Below are positions 26,701 to 33,052 of a stretch of DNA of 64,000 bases, in pieces. Position 1 is the stretch's first letter; each line of letters begins with the position of its first letter. The notes under the pieces are model-generated. The model searched no databases and had not been told where the DNA came from. It saw nothing but the letters and a program-made list of their open reading frames with translations. The position numbers were made by a program, and so were the translations under genes. Origin of the DNA: Treponema rectale (lineage in GTDB: Bacteria; Spirochaetota; Spirochaetia; Treponematales; Treponemataceae); NCBI RefSeq assembly GCF_014202035.1, contig NZ_JACHFR010000002.1, forward strand, positions 887,816 through 951,815, written 5' to 3'.

Positions 26701-27311
26701 AATACCGGCTGTGTCTTAAAGAATGCTTTTATCTGATTCCAGGTTTTTATGTAAAGAGGGTTTGTTTTTAATTTTTCATCATCAAACAGGATTGCAAAAG
26801 GATGAAATGCAGGATTTTCATTTGCAAGGTGAAGGAGAATCATCTCTTCAAGAACCTGTTCCCGGTTTGTCCTTATTTTTTCTGTTCCCGGATCAATGCA
26901 GGTTTGAGCAAGATATTCTTCGGCAGTAAGTTCATTGTTGTAAACTGCAACCGGAGGAAACTCTTCCATGAATTCAAGAAGGAGTGAATCAATGTTTTCT
27001 TTTTTGAAATATGCGTCCAGATCAGAAAGAAGATTTGTAAAGCTCAGGGGAGCCTTGTTTCTTCTGAAAAGCATGCAGATTAAGTGAAATACTTCATCAA
27101 TAAGTCCCATGGCATTGAGGGAGCCTGCACTTACTTTTTTTTCATTCTGACCGCGGCTTTCAAAAAGCTGATTCAGCAGAATCTGAAAGTCCTGCACTGC
27201 CTTGAAGTTTGCAAGAATTACGTTTCCGCTGGATGCGAACATCGATTTACTGAAATTGCATAAGTCCCTTACTTTCCGGCTTATGTGGAATTCATTGTAA
27301 GAAAGATTCAT
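23706..27311 (-). CDS. GH13-family alpha-glucan enzyme with Lys/Ala histone-like tail
   Basis: A 1201-residue protein with no signal peptide. The first ~280 residues are helical and unrecognised. A GH13 catalytic barrel follows: region I 'LASDMVPNHTGMDG', region II nucleophile in 'PIIRFDAAMVLAKKH', region III acid in 'TLLLAEAFWM', and 'FMNNPDEETA' where the transition-state Asp is kept but the usual His-Asp reads Pro-Asp. About residues 800-1130 are helical. The last ~55 residues are Lys/Thr/Ala repeats of the type 'VKKTTATAKKAPATKK', with a second short Lys-rich stretch earlier ('TSKTKTAKKTSAAKTKTAS'); both resemble histone H1 tails. It is encoded 14 bases after malQ with GGAGG, so it probably acts on cytoplasmic maltodextrin or glycogen. 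The precise reaction is uncertain. Confidence 0.8.
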   Translation of the reverse strand: MNLSYNEFHISRKVRDLCNFSKSMFASSGNVILANFKAVQDFQILLNQLFESRGQNEKKVSAGSLNAMGLIDEVFHLICMLFRRNKAPLSFTNLLSDLDAYFKKENIDSLLLEFMEEFPPVAVYNNELTAEEYLAQTCIDPGTEKIRTNREQVLEEMILLHLANENPAFHPFAILFDDEKLKTNPLYIKTWNQIKAFFKTQPVFGPKNNDLISMLKEPVIASPTSLKGQLDYIRTYWKDLLADWIRRLLEGMDTLSEEEKAAWHPTNGGEVSMDAYSYENLMREYERFSPDREWMPKVVLMAKTVLVWLYQLSKKYNREINRLDQIPDEELDALRDEGFTGLWLIGLWERSYASKRIKQINGNPEAAASAYSLLDYEIAGNLGGWSALENLRARCWARGIRLASDMVPNHTGMDGKWVIEHPNYFITSKDNPFPQYNYDGEDLCQDGRVSVYLENHYYSKTDCAVCFKRVDNYTGDVTYIYHGNDGTGMPWNDTAQIDFLNPEAREAVMQQILKVARNFPIIRFDAAMVLAKKHIRRLWYPEPGHGGDIATRSRYSMTTQQFEDAIPNEFWREVVDRCAKEMPDTLLLAEAFWMMEGYFTRTLGMHRVYNSAFMNMLKKEENQKYRDTVKNTIKFDPQVLKRFVNFMNNPDEETAVAQFGKGDKYFGVCTLMITMPGLPMFGHGQLEGFEEKYGMEYTRAYKDERVDEGLMNRHRHDIFPLMHRRYLFAGVENFLFYDVWNNGSVNENIFAYSNGTETERTVVFYNNKYEQACGWIKQSCEYAVKTGSGENDKTMYTKSIGEGLNLTRGDNHFVIFKEHRSGLWYVRRSSDILDNGMFVSLNGFEYQVYIDIQQVADGADKKYETLCTLLNGKGVTDLEVAWQEYKYRELYEALENFVNADFLKMLDSLKEIKKAEFTKAVKALKEAGLAYYAEEIKFTEEKLKAETVTSKTKTAKKTSAAKTKTASAAQRWTAFTKAMDSLYAAVSSKTKTLSSGFREYPDTALIAGTAAAVISCGSENCIAFGLDRKLGELTVKAAVRDESLKNEFTKFFILSSLAKSKKASEAAELLVSEKHGRLLCGANEFNGIRWFNKEMFEASLWYIYIALTVSGNAGREKIRTDLEKAYAKAEYQCGLLIKALSGKKTASVKKATAKKTTAAVKKTTATAKKAPATKKTTAATKKTASVKKAPVVKKTSDKKKK

Positions 27312-27325
27312 GTTTCCTCCGTTTT

Positions 27326-29407
27326 TTACCTGCTGTGAATTTCACAAAGTTTTTTTATTTTTTCAACGAGTTCCTTATTCTCGCTTAATTGTTCAACAGA
27401 AACCGGAATGCGGTATGTCCAGTTGAAACTGTTTACTGAACCCGGTACGTTTATCCGTTCAGCATTTTCATCTTCAAGATAAAGAGAATCATCCATAAAA
27501 AGATAATCCTGCAGCGGATTGATGAACCACGCGCTTGAGCATCCTGCACATTTTTCCAGTACGTAAGCTGCTTCTTTTGAAGTGAATTTATTCTGAACTG
27601 AAATTTTTTCTTCCTCAGAAGTTTCTGATTTTGCCTCAGAATCCGGTCCGCACATTTTCATAAAGGCTTCTACGGAAGCTTTTTCTTCATTCCACCACTG
27701 CCTTAATGTAGATGAATCATGAACGCTCGTAGTTGCAACGCTGAGTTCAGGATAGTCCTTAAAAGGAATGTAAGGCTGTCCGTCTTTCTGCCACTCTCTG
27801 TTCCAGCGGATTACTTTTAAAGAAAGAATGTTCAGCTGTTTTAAAACTTCTCCCATGCACTCCAGGTTGACGCCCAGATCTTCTGCGCACGGAATCATTT
27901 CCGTCTCTTCCGTTATTGGCGTAAGGACAGAAAGTGCCTGTTCCTTCCAGAGTTTGTTTTCTTCTTCATGCAGGGCCTTGAATATTTTTTCAAGTTTTTC
28001 TTTTTCTTCACCGTTCAGGGTCTGCCATGCAGTTGAACTGCCGTAGGAATAAACCGGAATATAAAAACTTTCCGTTTCGCTGGCAGCCGGTTCTTCTATA
28101 AGGCATCTGTTTCTCCAGTATTCAGCAAGTTTCTGCTTGCAGTACCAGTCTTTGTCGTTATCTTCAAAGAATCTGCATTCAAAAATAAAGTTGTCTCCTG
28201 TAACTTCCTTTTTGAAATTCCACAGTTCTTCTGTTTTTACCCGGTCACAGAGTTTTTCAAGAACGGCAACTGCCTCATCGTGATTCCAGGTAATGTCTTC
28301 AATTGCCTTTGTCGGAATGTGAGGCTGGCTTAACCATTTAAGGCGGTCTTCGTCAAAACCTGCTTTTTCAAGTTCTGTTTTTGAAATGTGCGCATATGGA
28401 ACTGTATGTCCCAGGAAAGCTGTGCTTTCTTTTTGTGAAACTGCCCAGATTCTGAAAAATCCGAGGATGTGATCAATTCTGAAGGCGCTGTAATACTGTG
28501 ATGCCAGCTTGACCCTCTGCTTCCACCAGGAGAAATCATCTTCCGCAATTTTATCCCAGCTGTAAGTTGGAAAGCCCCAGTTCTGTCCAGTCGGGTTTTC
28601 TCCGTCCGGAGGTGAACCGGCCCTGAGTTCCTGATTGAAATATTCCGGGTGAGCCCAGCAGTCTGCAGAATCTTCATTCATCAGAATCGGGATGTCGCCT
28701 TTAAGAAGAATGTCTTTTGACTTTACGTAGTCTGCGGCTTCCTTAAACTGTTCGTGAGCTCTCAGCTGACACCATACAAAAAAGTTGTGGCTTATTTTAA
28801 GGGCTTTGTTATTCCACCTGAGCTTGATGTGCTTTTCATCCATATGCGCAAGTTCTTCCGGCCAGCTTTTCCAGGAAGACTGCATTGCGTCATCTTTAAG
28901 GTTTTTGAATACGGCATAAGCCTGAAGCCACTTGTTTTTGCGGGCAAAACGTTCTGTAAGGAGGAAAAACTGTTCTCCGTAAGAAGAGCCGCCTTTTACG
29001 CCTTTAACCTTTCCCTGTATTTTTTTATCAATGTAGTTATATAGAAGATGAAGGAGAGTCGTCTTGCTTTCCAGCAGTTTATCGTAGTCAAATCTTGGGG
29101 AATATTTAAACTCCTTCTGAAATCTTTTATATGCTGCGGCAAAAGTTTTGTCGTGTTCAAAAGCTTCCTGAAATTCCGGAAGGGCATTTATTCTTATGTA
29201 TATAGGGTGAAGGGCATAGGCTGACAGTCCTGAATAAGGAGAGGAATGAGTTCCGGTATCATTTACGGGAAGAAGCTGAATCAGCTTAAGTCCTGCTTTT
29301 TCACAGAAGTCTGCAAAGTCCTTGAGGGCAAGAAAATCTCCTGCACCAGGACAGTCTTTTGTATAAAGGGATGCAAGAGTAACGGTTACGCCAGTAATTT
29401 TTTTCAT
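27326..29407 (-). CDS. malQ: 4-alpha-glucanotransferase (GH77)
   Basis: A 693-residue cytoplasmic amylomaltase that transfers maltodextrin units between chains. Family motifs in order are 'QLLPVNDTGTHSSPYSGLSAYALHPIYI', nucleophile region 'AFRIDHILGFFRIWAV', acid/base 'MIPCAEDLGVNLE' and 'TTSVHDSSTLRQWWNEE'. It is longer than E. coli MalQ in the N-terminal half but ends normally. It is the first gene of a two-gene unit with the GH13 enzyme. The -10 box TATAAT ends nine bases before the ATG and no ribosome site is visible. Together with glgX and glgP farther along it gives complete glycogen breakdown. Confidence 0.92.
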   Translation of the reverse strand: MKKITGVTVTLASLYTKDCPGAGDFLALKDFADFCEKAGLKLIQLLPVNDTGTHSSPYSGLSAYALHPIYIRINALPEFQEAFEHDKTFAAAYKRFQKEFKYSPRFDYDKLLESKTTLLHLLYNYIDKKIQGKVKGVKGGSSYGEQFFLLTERFARKNKWLQAYAVFKNLKDDAMQSSWKSWPEELAHMDEKHIKLRWNNKALKISHNFFVWCQLRAHEQFKEAADYVKSKDILLKGDIPILMNEDSADCWAHPEYFNQELRAGSPPDGENPTGQNWGFPTYSWDKIAEDDFSWWKQRVKLASQYYSAFRIDHILGFFRIWAVSQKESTAFLGHTVPYAHISKTELEKAGFDEDRLKWLSQPHIPTKAIEDITWNHDEAVAVLEKLCDRVKTEELWNFKKEVTGDNFIFECRFFEDNDKDWYCKQKLAEYWRNRCLIEEPAASETESFYIPVYSYGSSTAWQTLNGEEKEKLEKIFKALHEEENKLWKEQALSVLTPITEETEMIPCAEDLGVNLECMGEVLKQLNILSLKVIRWNREWQKDGQPYIPFKDYPELSVATTSVHDSSTLRQWWNEEKASVEAFMKMCGPDSEAKSETSEEEKISVQNKFTSKEAAYVLEKCAGCSSAWFINPLQDYLFMDDSLYLEDENAERINVPGSVNSFNWTYRIPVSVEQLSENKELVEKIKKLCEIHSR

Positions 29408-29416
29408 AATGTTACA

Positions 29417-29445
29417 ATTATAACATGTTTATACTGAATTGTATA
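29417..29445 (-). promoter_or_regulatory. Promoter of malQ
   Basis: Leftward -35 TATACA (complement of 29440-29445), 17-base spacer, -10 TATAAT (complement of 29417-29422), nine bases before the ATG. Confidence 0.55.
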
Positions 29446-29481
29446 TTTTAACTTGAGCAAAAGCTAAACAGGGCAGTTGTA

Positions 29482-29509
29482 TTGACTTTTTTATTTGCCT
29501 TGTTAATAC
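29482..29509 (+). promoter_or_regulatory. Promoter of the first MATE gene
   Basis: -35 TTGACT (29482-29487), 16-base spacer, -10 TAATAC (29504-29509). The ATG at 29518 is eight bases downstream and has no ribosome site. Confidence 0.55.
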
Positions 29510-29517
29510 TCAAAAAT

Positions 29518-30885
29518 ATGAAAACTTATGACATGACTGAAGGTAATCCGTTCAGGCTGATTATTTTTTATTCTCTTCCGATGCTTATCGGACAGGTGTT
29601 TCAGCAGCTTTACAGCATGTGTGATACCGTTATTGTCGGCCGTCTTTTAGGGTCCAGTGCCCTGGGTGCTGTCGGTAATACCGGCCCTATGAACTTTCTT
29701 GTCCTGGGGTTTCTCTTCGGAATGACCAGCGGTTTTGCCGTAATTACAGCCCAGCGTTTTGGTGCCAAGGATGAAGCCGGATTAAAGAAGTCTGTAGCTC
29801 AGAACATTCTCCTTAATGCTGCCAGTGCTGTTGTCATAACGATTCTTGCCTGTGCCTTTACAAAACCTATATTGAGGGCAATTCATACTCCGGAAGGAAG
29901 TTTTTTTAACGATTCCTTCAATTATATCTTTATAATTTATGCGGGAATTCCGGCACTTGTTCTGTATAACGGCTGTGCCTGTGTTCTTCGTGCCGTCGGG
30001 GATTCAAAAACTCCGCTGTATTTTCTTATTGTTTCTTCTTTCCTGAATATCGTTCTTGACATTGTATTCATCAAGTACTGCGGAATGGGAGTAGGAGGAG
30101 CAGCTTTTGCTACTGTAATCTCCCAGGGAATATCAGGAGTTTTAAGCCTTCTGTGGATAATCATAAAGTTTCCGTCTCTTCACGTAAAACTCTCAGACTT
30201 TAACGGCGGAAGACAGTTCATGATGCGCCATCTTACCATCGGTTTGAGCATGGGCTTTCAGTTTTCCATAACCGCCATTGGTGTTGTGGTTCTTCAGGGT
30301 GCATTGAACCTTTTTGGTGAAGTAAAGATTTCTGCTTATACTGCAGCCCAGAAGGTTGAGCAGCTGGTAACGGTTGCAGCCGGAGTTATAGGTACTACAA
30401 TGACGACTTATGCCGGTCAGAATCTTGGTGCCGGACGTATAGACAGAATCAGGGAAGGTGTTACAAAATCAACCATAATCAGTGTTAGTTTTGCTGTACT
30501 GGCTGCAGTGCTTGCCCTCCTTCTCAGTGACCAGATGACGGCAATATTTATAGACAGGAATGAAGCCGGAATGACTGCAGAAAAATGGGCAGAGATACTT
30601 AAGTCTTCTGCTACCTATCTTAAAATCTGCGGTCTGAATTTTCCGGTGTTGTTTGTACTGTTCATTTACAGGAATACCCTTCAGGGGGTAAACAGGGGTT
30701 TCTGGCCTCTTATGGGCGGTGTTTTTGAACTTGTGGCAAGAACTGTTGCAGCTTACACCCTTCCGTCCGTACTGGGGTATGCAGGAATCTGTGCAGCAGG
30801 ACCAATAGCCTGGGCTGCCGCAGCCATACCGCTGGCATTTGCCTGCTACATCCAGCTGTATTCAAAAAAGCATCCGCTGGTGTAA
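29518..30885 (+). CDS. MATE-family multidrug/toxin exporter
   Basis: A 455-residue inner-membrane transporter with twelve predicted spans in two similar halves. The start 'DMTEGNPFRLIIFYSLPMLIGQVFQQLYSMCDTVIVGRLLGSSALGAVG' is typical of MATE proteins of the DinF/NorM group, and the second half repeats the pattern ('GLSMGFQFSITAIGVVVLQ'). They export cationic drugs or metabolites using Na+ or H+ gradients; the substrate is not readable. ATG 29518 is chosen because the upstream frame runs through the promoter. It is monocistronic and divergent from malQ. A second, only distantly similar MATE gene lies at 46249. Confidence 0.9.
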   Translation: MKTYDMTEGNPFRLIIFYSLPMLIGQVFQQLYSMCDTVIVGRLLGSSALGAVGNTGPMNFLVLGFLFGMTSGFAVITAQRFGAKDEAGLKKSVAQNILLNAASAVVITILACAFTKPILRAIHTPEGSFFNDSFNYIFIIYAGIPALVLYNGCACVLRAVGDSKTPLYFLIVSSFLNIVLDIVFIKYCGMGVGGAAFATVISQGISGVLSLLWIIIKFPSLHVKLSDFNGGRQFMMRHLTIGLSMGFQFSITAIGVVVLQGALNLFGEVKISAYTAAQKVEQLVTVAAGVIGTTMTTYAGQNLGAGRIDRIREGVTKSTIISVSFAVLAAVLALLLSDQMTAIFIDRNEAGMTAEKWAEILKSSATYLKICGLNFPVLFVLFIYRNTLQGVNRGFWPLMGGVFELVARTVAAYTLPSVLGYAGICAAGPIAWAAAAIPLAFACYIQLYSKKHPLV

Positions 30886-30903
30886 AAAAAAGCTGTCCGT
30901 GGG

Positions 30904-31260
30904 TTAATATTCAGGTATTAACCCGTTGTATAGTCTGAATACATAATATGGAATATTAATTATGAATATAGAAAGTGAAGCAGTTTTAAGGATTCTTTTT
31001 TTCAAGATTATACCCAAAAAGAAAGAAACTGTTGCGATGCACATTGGCAGTGCCATTGCATTGAAGTAAAAATACTGTTTTAAATTACCCTGCAGAAGGC
31101 TGAGCATAGCATGAGTTACTCCGCAGGTAGGACAGGGAAAATTCAGTATGAATCTGTTCAGACATGTCATAAATAGTACTGTAAAAATGCAGACGGATAG
31201 TTTTTGATTTTGAAATGCACCTTGAAAGTTGAATGAATGAAGTTCAATTTCAGGGTGCAT
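30904..31260 (-). CDS. DUF2752 membrane protein
   Basis: A 118-residue protein with three hydrophobic segments and the DUF2752 signature 'FPCPTCGVTHAMLSLLQGNLKQYFYFNAMA', in which CPxCGxT and the later Asn-x-x-Ala-x-Pro are diagnostic. The family function is unknown; the members are small membrane proteins often found with TM2-domain proteins, as here. It starts 13 bases after the TM2 gene and is co-transcribed with it under the XRE-flanked promoter. A 9-bp hairpin (GGGTTAATA/TATTAACCC at 30901-30924) overlaps its last codons and probably ends the unit. Confidence 0.8.
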   Translation of the reverse strand: MHPEIELHSFNFQGAFQNQKLSVCIFTVLFMTCLNRFILNFPCPTCGVTHAMLSLLQGNLKQYFYFNAMALPMCIATVSFFLGIILKKRILKTASLSIFIINIPYYVFRLYNGLIPEY

Positions 31261-31273
31261 TTTACATTCTGAC

Positions 31274-31609
31274 TTAGAGTACCTTCATCAGTTCATTGAA
31301 GTTTACTTCTCTTGTTTTCTTTCCAATGAGGAACCAGTCAATGATTGTCATGACTCCACAGAGTCCCATGGTAAGGAGTTTTAAGATTCCTAAGCCGATG
31401 TTTCCAATCATAAAACGGTCGATACCAAGACTTCCTAAAAGAACACTGATAATTGTTATCGTTGTTGGGTCTTTCAGTTCTACTGAAGAAATAACCATGA
31501 AACGGGAATCGTCTACACTTGCAAGTTTATCTTTGATTAAATAAATCTTGTCGGCAGGCAGTTTTTTTGAGTTTTGAGCAAGGAACATATCAACTTTTGT
31601 TGATTCCAT
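31274..31609 (-). CDS. TM2-domain protein
   Basis: A 111-residue protein. The N-terminal ~55 residues are soluble and amphipathic ('VDMFLAQNSKKLPADKIYLIKDKL'). The C-terminal TM2 domain has two spans around the conserved Asp-Arg-Phe: 'ISVLLGSLGIDRFMIGNIGLGILKLLTMGLCGVMTIIDWFLIG'. TM2 proteins are of unknown function. Start 31609 has AGGAGAG six bases before; the longer frame would run into the operators. It is driven by a fully consensus promoter that is bracketed by palindromes and therefore probably repressed most of the time. Confidence 0.85.
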   Translation of the reverse strand: MESTKVDMFLAQNSKKLPADKIYLIKDKLASVDDSRFMVISSVELKDPTTITIISVLLGSLGIDRFMIGNIGLGILKLLTMGLCGVMTIIDWFLIGKKTREVNFNELMKVL

Positions 31610-31638
31610 AATTCTCTCCTTTTTGTAGATGTAATTTT

Positions 31639-31716
31639 GAGAAATTAATTTTCTCTTATAGAGAATTATATTTTCACTTATAGAATATGTCAAGTTTCTC
31701 TTTTAGAGAATAATAT
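31639..31716. promoter_or_regulatory. XRE-controlled divergent switch: consensus promoter between identical palindromes
   Basis: Leftward promoter with a perfect match: TTGACA (complement of 31688-31693), 17-base spacer, TATAAT (complement of 31665-31670). Palindrome 1, TTCTCT-TAT-AGAGAA (31651-31665), is centred on the expected start site. Palindrome 2, TTCTCT-TTT-AGAGAA (31696-31710), lies just beyond the -35 box and directly upstream of TAATAT (31711-31716), the -10 box for the XRE gene. A weaker repeat, GAGAA-7-TTCTC, is at 31639-31655. The two centres are 45 bases apart. Confidence 0.75.
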
Positions 31717-31722
31717 TTATCA

Positions 31723-32049
31723 ATGACTTCAGAAGAATTCAGGTTGATGGTTGCAGGCAACATAAGAAGAATTAGAAAGATAAATAACCTAACTCAAATG
31801 GCGTTAGCTGAAAAAGCAGATATATCAGTGGGGTATCTGTGTGATTTGGAGTCAGGGAATAAATGGGGAACTCCAGAAACAATTGTAAAACTTGCTTCTT
31901 CGTTAAATGTAGAGCCTGGTCAGTTTTTTGAACGTGATAACCAAAAAACAGATAATGCAAATGATTTACTTATGCTGGGAAATATATTGAAAAAAGGTAT
32001 TGATGAAACAATAGAAAATTTTGTGGAAAATTACAAAAATATTAATTAG
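31723..32049 (+). CDS. XRE-family helix-turn-helix regulator
   Basis: A 108-residue protein. Residues 1-68 form a Cro/C1-type HTH ('GNIRRIRKINNLTQMALAEKADISVGYLCDLESGNKWGTPETIVKLASSLNVEPGQFFE'). The C-terminal ~40 residues are helical and may dimerise it. It lies divergent from the TM2-DUF2752 pair with two identical palindromes between, so it very probably represses that pair and itself. The -10 box ends six bases before the ATG and there is no ribosome site. The layout resembles small phage-type or toxin-antitoxin switches, but neither TM2 nor DUF2752 is a known toxin. Confidence 0.85.
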   Translation: MTSEEFRLMVAGNIRRIRKINNLTQMALAEKADISVGYLCDLESGNKWGTPETIVKLASSLNVEPGQFFERDNQKTDNANDLLMLGNILKKGIDETIENFVENYKNIN

Positions 32050-32076
32050 TGTAATCTTTAATATCTGTAAAAAAAA

Positions 32077-32129
32077 GCTGTCCTGTAGAGGAGTGTATTT
32101 AACACTTTTATACGGACAGCATTTTTTTT
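32077..32129. terminator. Bidirectional terminator between xre and transglycosylase genes
   Basis: GCTGTCC (32077-32083) and GGACAGC (32114-32120) form the stem, with at least six A before and eight T after, so it can act in both directions. Confidence 0.8.
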
Positions 32130-32880
32130 ATCTCATTGCAAGTTTCTTTAATCCGCCGTCTTCAAAGAAGGAAATTACTTCTGATTCAAAGTTTTCTTCA
32201 AGGGCTGCCTTGTAATGTTCAATCTGTGAAATATAGTTCAGGGTTATCTGTGGTGTACCATTGCGGCGAACTTTTACAGTTCCGGCATTGTACATTGCAA
32301 GACCGGCAATTTCGTTTCCGGCTGTCGTAATGCAGAACTTAAGGTGTGCAAGTCCGTATTTTGCTGATACGGCAGGATCGTAGAATTCTGTTTCCGTAAG
32401 TTTCGGAAAACTTGTATTGTTCAGCTGAAAAAGTCCCCTGTCGATAGTTCCGTTGGTGTTTTTGTGATATGCGTTTACATTGTAGGAACTTTCCGTGTGT
32501 GCGAGGGCAAAGGCAAGTGAAAGGGGAATGTCATTTGCGTCTGCTTCCTTAAGAACGGCTGATGCAATTTCTGTGCTTCCTGTAATGCGGGCATAGAACC
32601 ATTCAACGGCTGCCTTGCTTTCTGCCTGACGATAATATTTGAGTCCCTGGTCTTCTTTTTTTGAAGTATCAAGTACTAATTCAGAAATATCGTCCTGATT
32701 AAAATCAAAGAAAAAATCTTCCTCGTTTTCTTCTTCTAAAGACAGCTGTAATTCTGTGCTGTTGAGGGATGAGTTGTCCGGAATAAAAATAACGATGGCT
32801 GCGCAAAGTACTGTAAAAAAAATGCTAAATGCAGCAGCTCCCCGGATCTTTTCTGATAGAATTTTGTTGTTCGTAAACAT
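32128..32880 (-). CDS. Membrane-anchored lytic transglycosylase (SLT domain)
   Basis: A 250-residue protein with an N-terminal membrane anchor (residues ~13-34, 'RGAAAFSIFFTVLCAAIVIFI'), an acidic linker and a lysozyme-like SLT domain. The catalytic Glu130 is in 'FALAHTESSYNVNAYH', followed by 'DRGLFQLNNTSFP' and 'GLAMYNAGTVKV', the standard SLT motifs. It should cleave peptidoglycan glycan strands in the periplasm. ATG 32880 is chosen: TAAAAT lies 10 bases upstream, and the longer frame would begin inside the promoter. It is a single-gene unit. Confidence 0.88.
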   Translation of the reverse strand: MFTNNKILSEKIRGAAAFSIFFTVLCAAIVIFIPDNSSLNSTELQLSLEEENEEDFFFDFNQDDISELVLDTSKKEDQGLKYYRQAESKAAVEWFYARITGSTEIASAVLKEADANDIPLSLAFALAHTESSYNVNAYHKNTNGTIDRGLFQLNNTSFPKLTETEFYDPAVSAKYGLAHLKFCITTAGNEIAGLAMYNAGTVKVRRNGTPQITLNYISQIEHYKAALEENFESEVISFFEDGGLKKLAMR

Positions 32881-32890
32881 AGCGGTGGAA

Positions 32891-32918
32891 ATTTTACATA
32901 AATAAGTCATTTAAGCAA
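32891..32918 (-). promoter_or_regulatory. Promoter of the transglycosylase gene
   Basis: Leftward -35 TTGCTT (complement of 32913-32918), 16-base spacer, -10 TAAAAT (complement of 32891-32896), 10 bases before the ATG and without a ribosome site. Confidence 0.55.
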
Positions 32919-33052
32919 GTGAATTTGATTGAAAATATTTTAATTATCCGCAAATATTGCTAATTTTTACAGTTTTGTGCGGGAATTTTCATAAATTTTA
33001 TTGAAGAATTTAAATAAAGTTTGTAATATTTCTTCTCCATGGCAGGGGTCAT

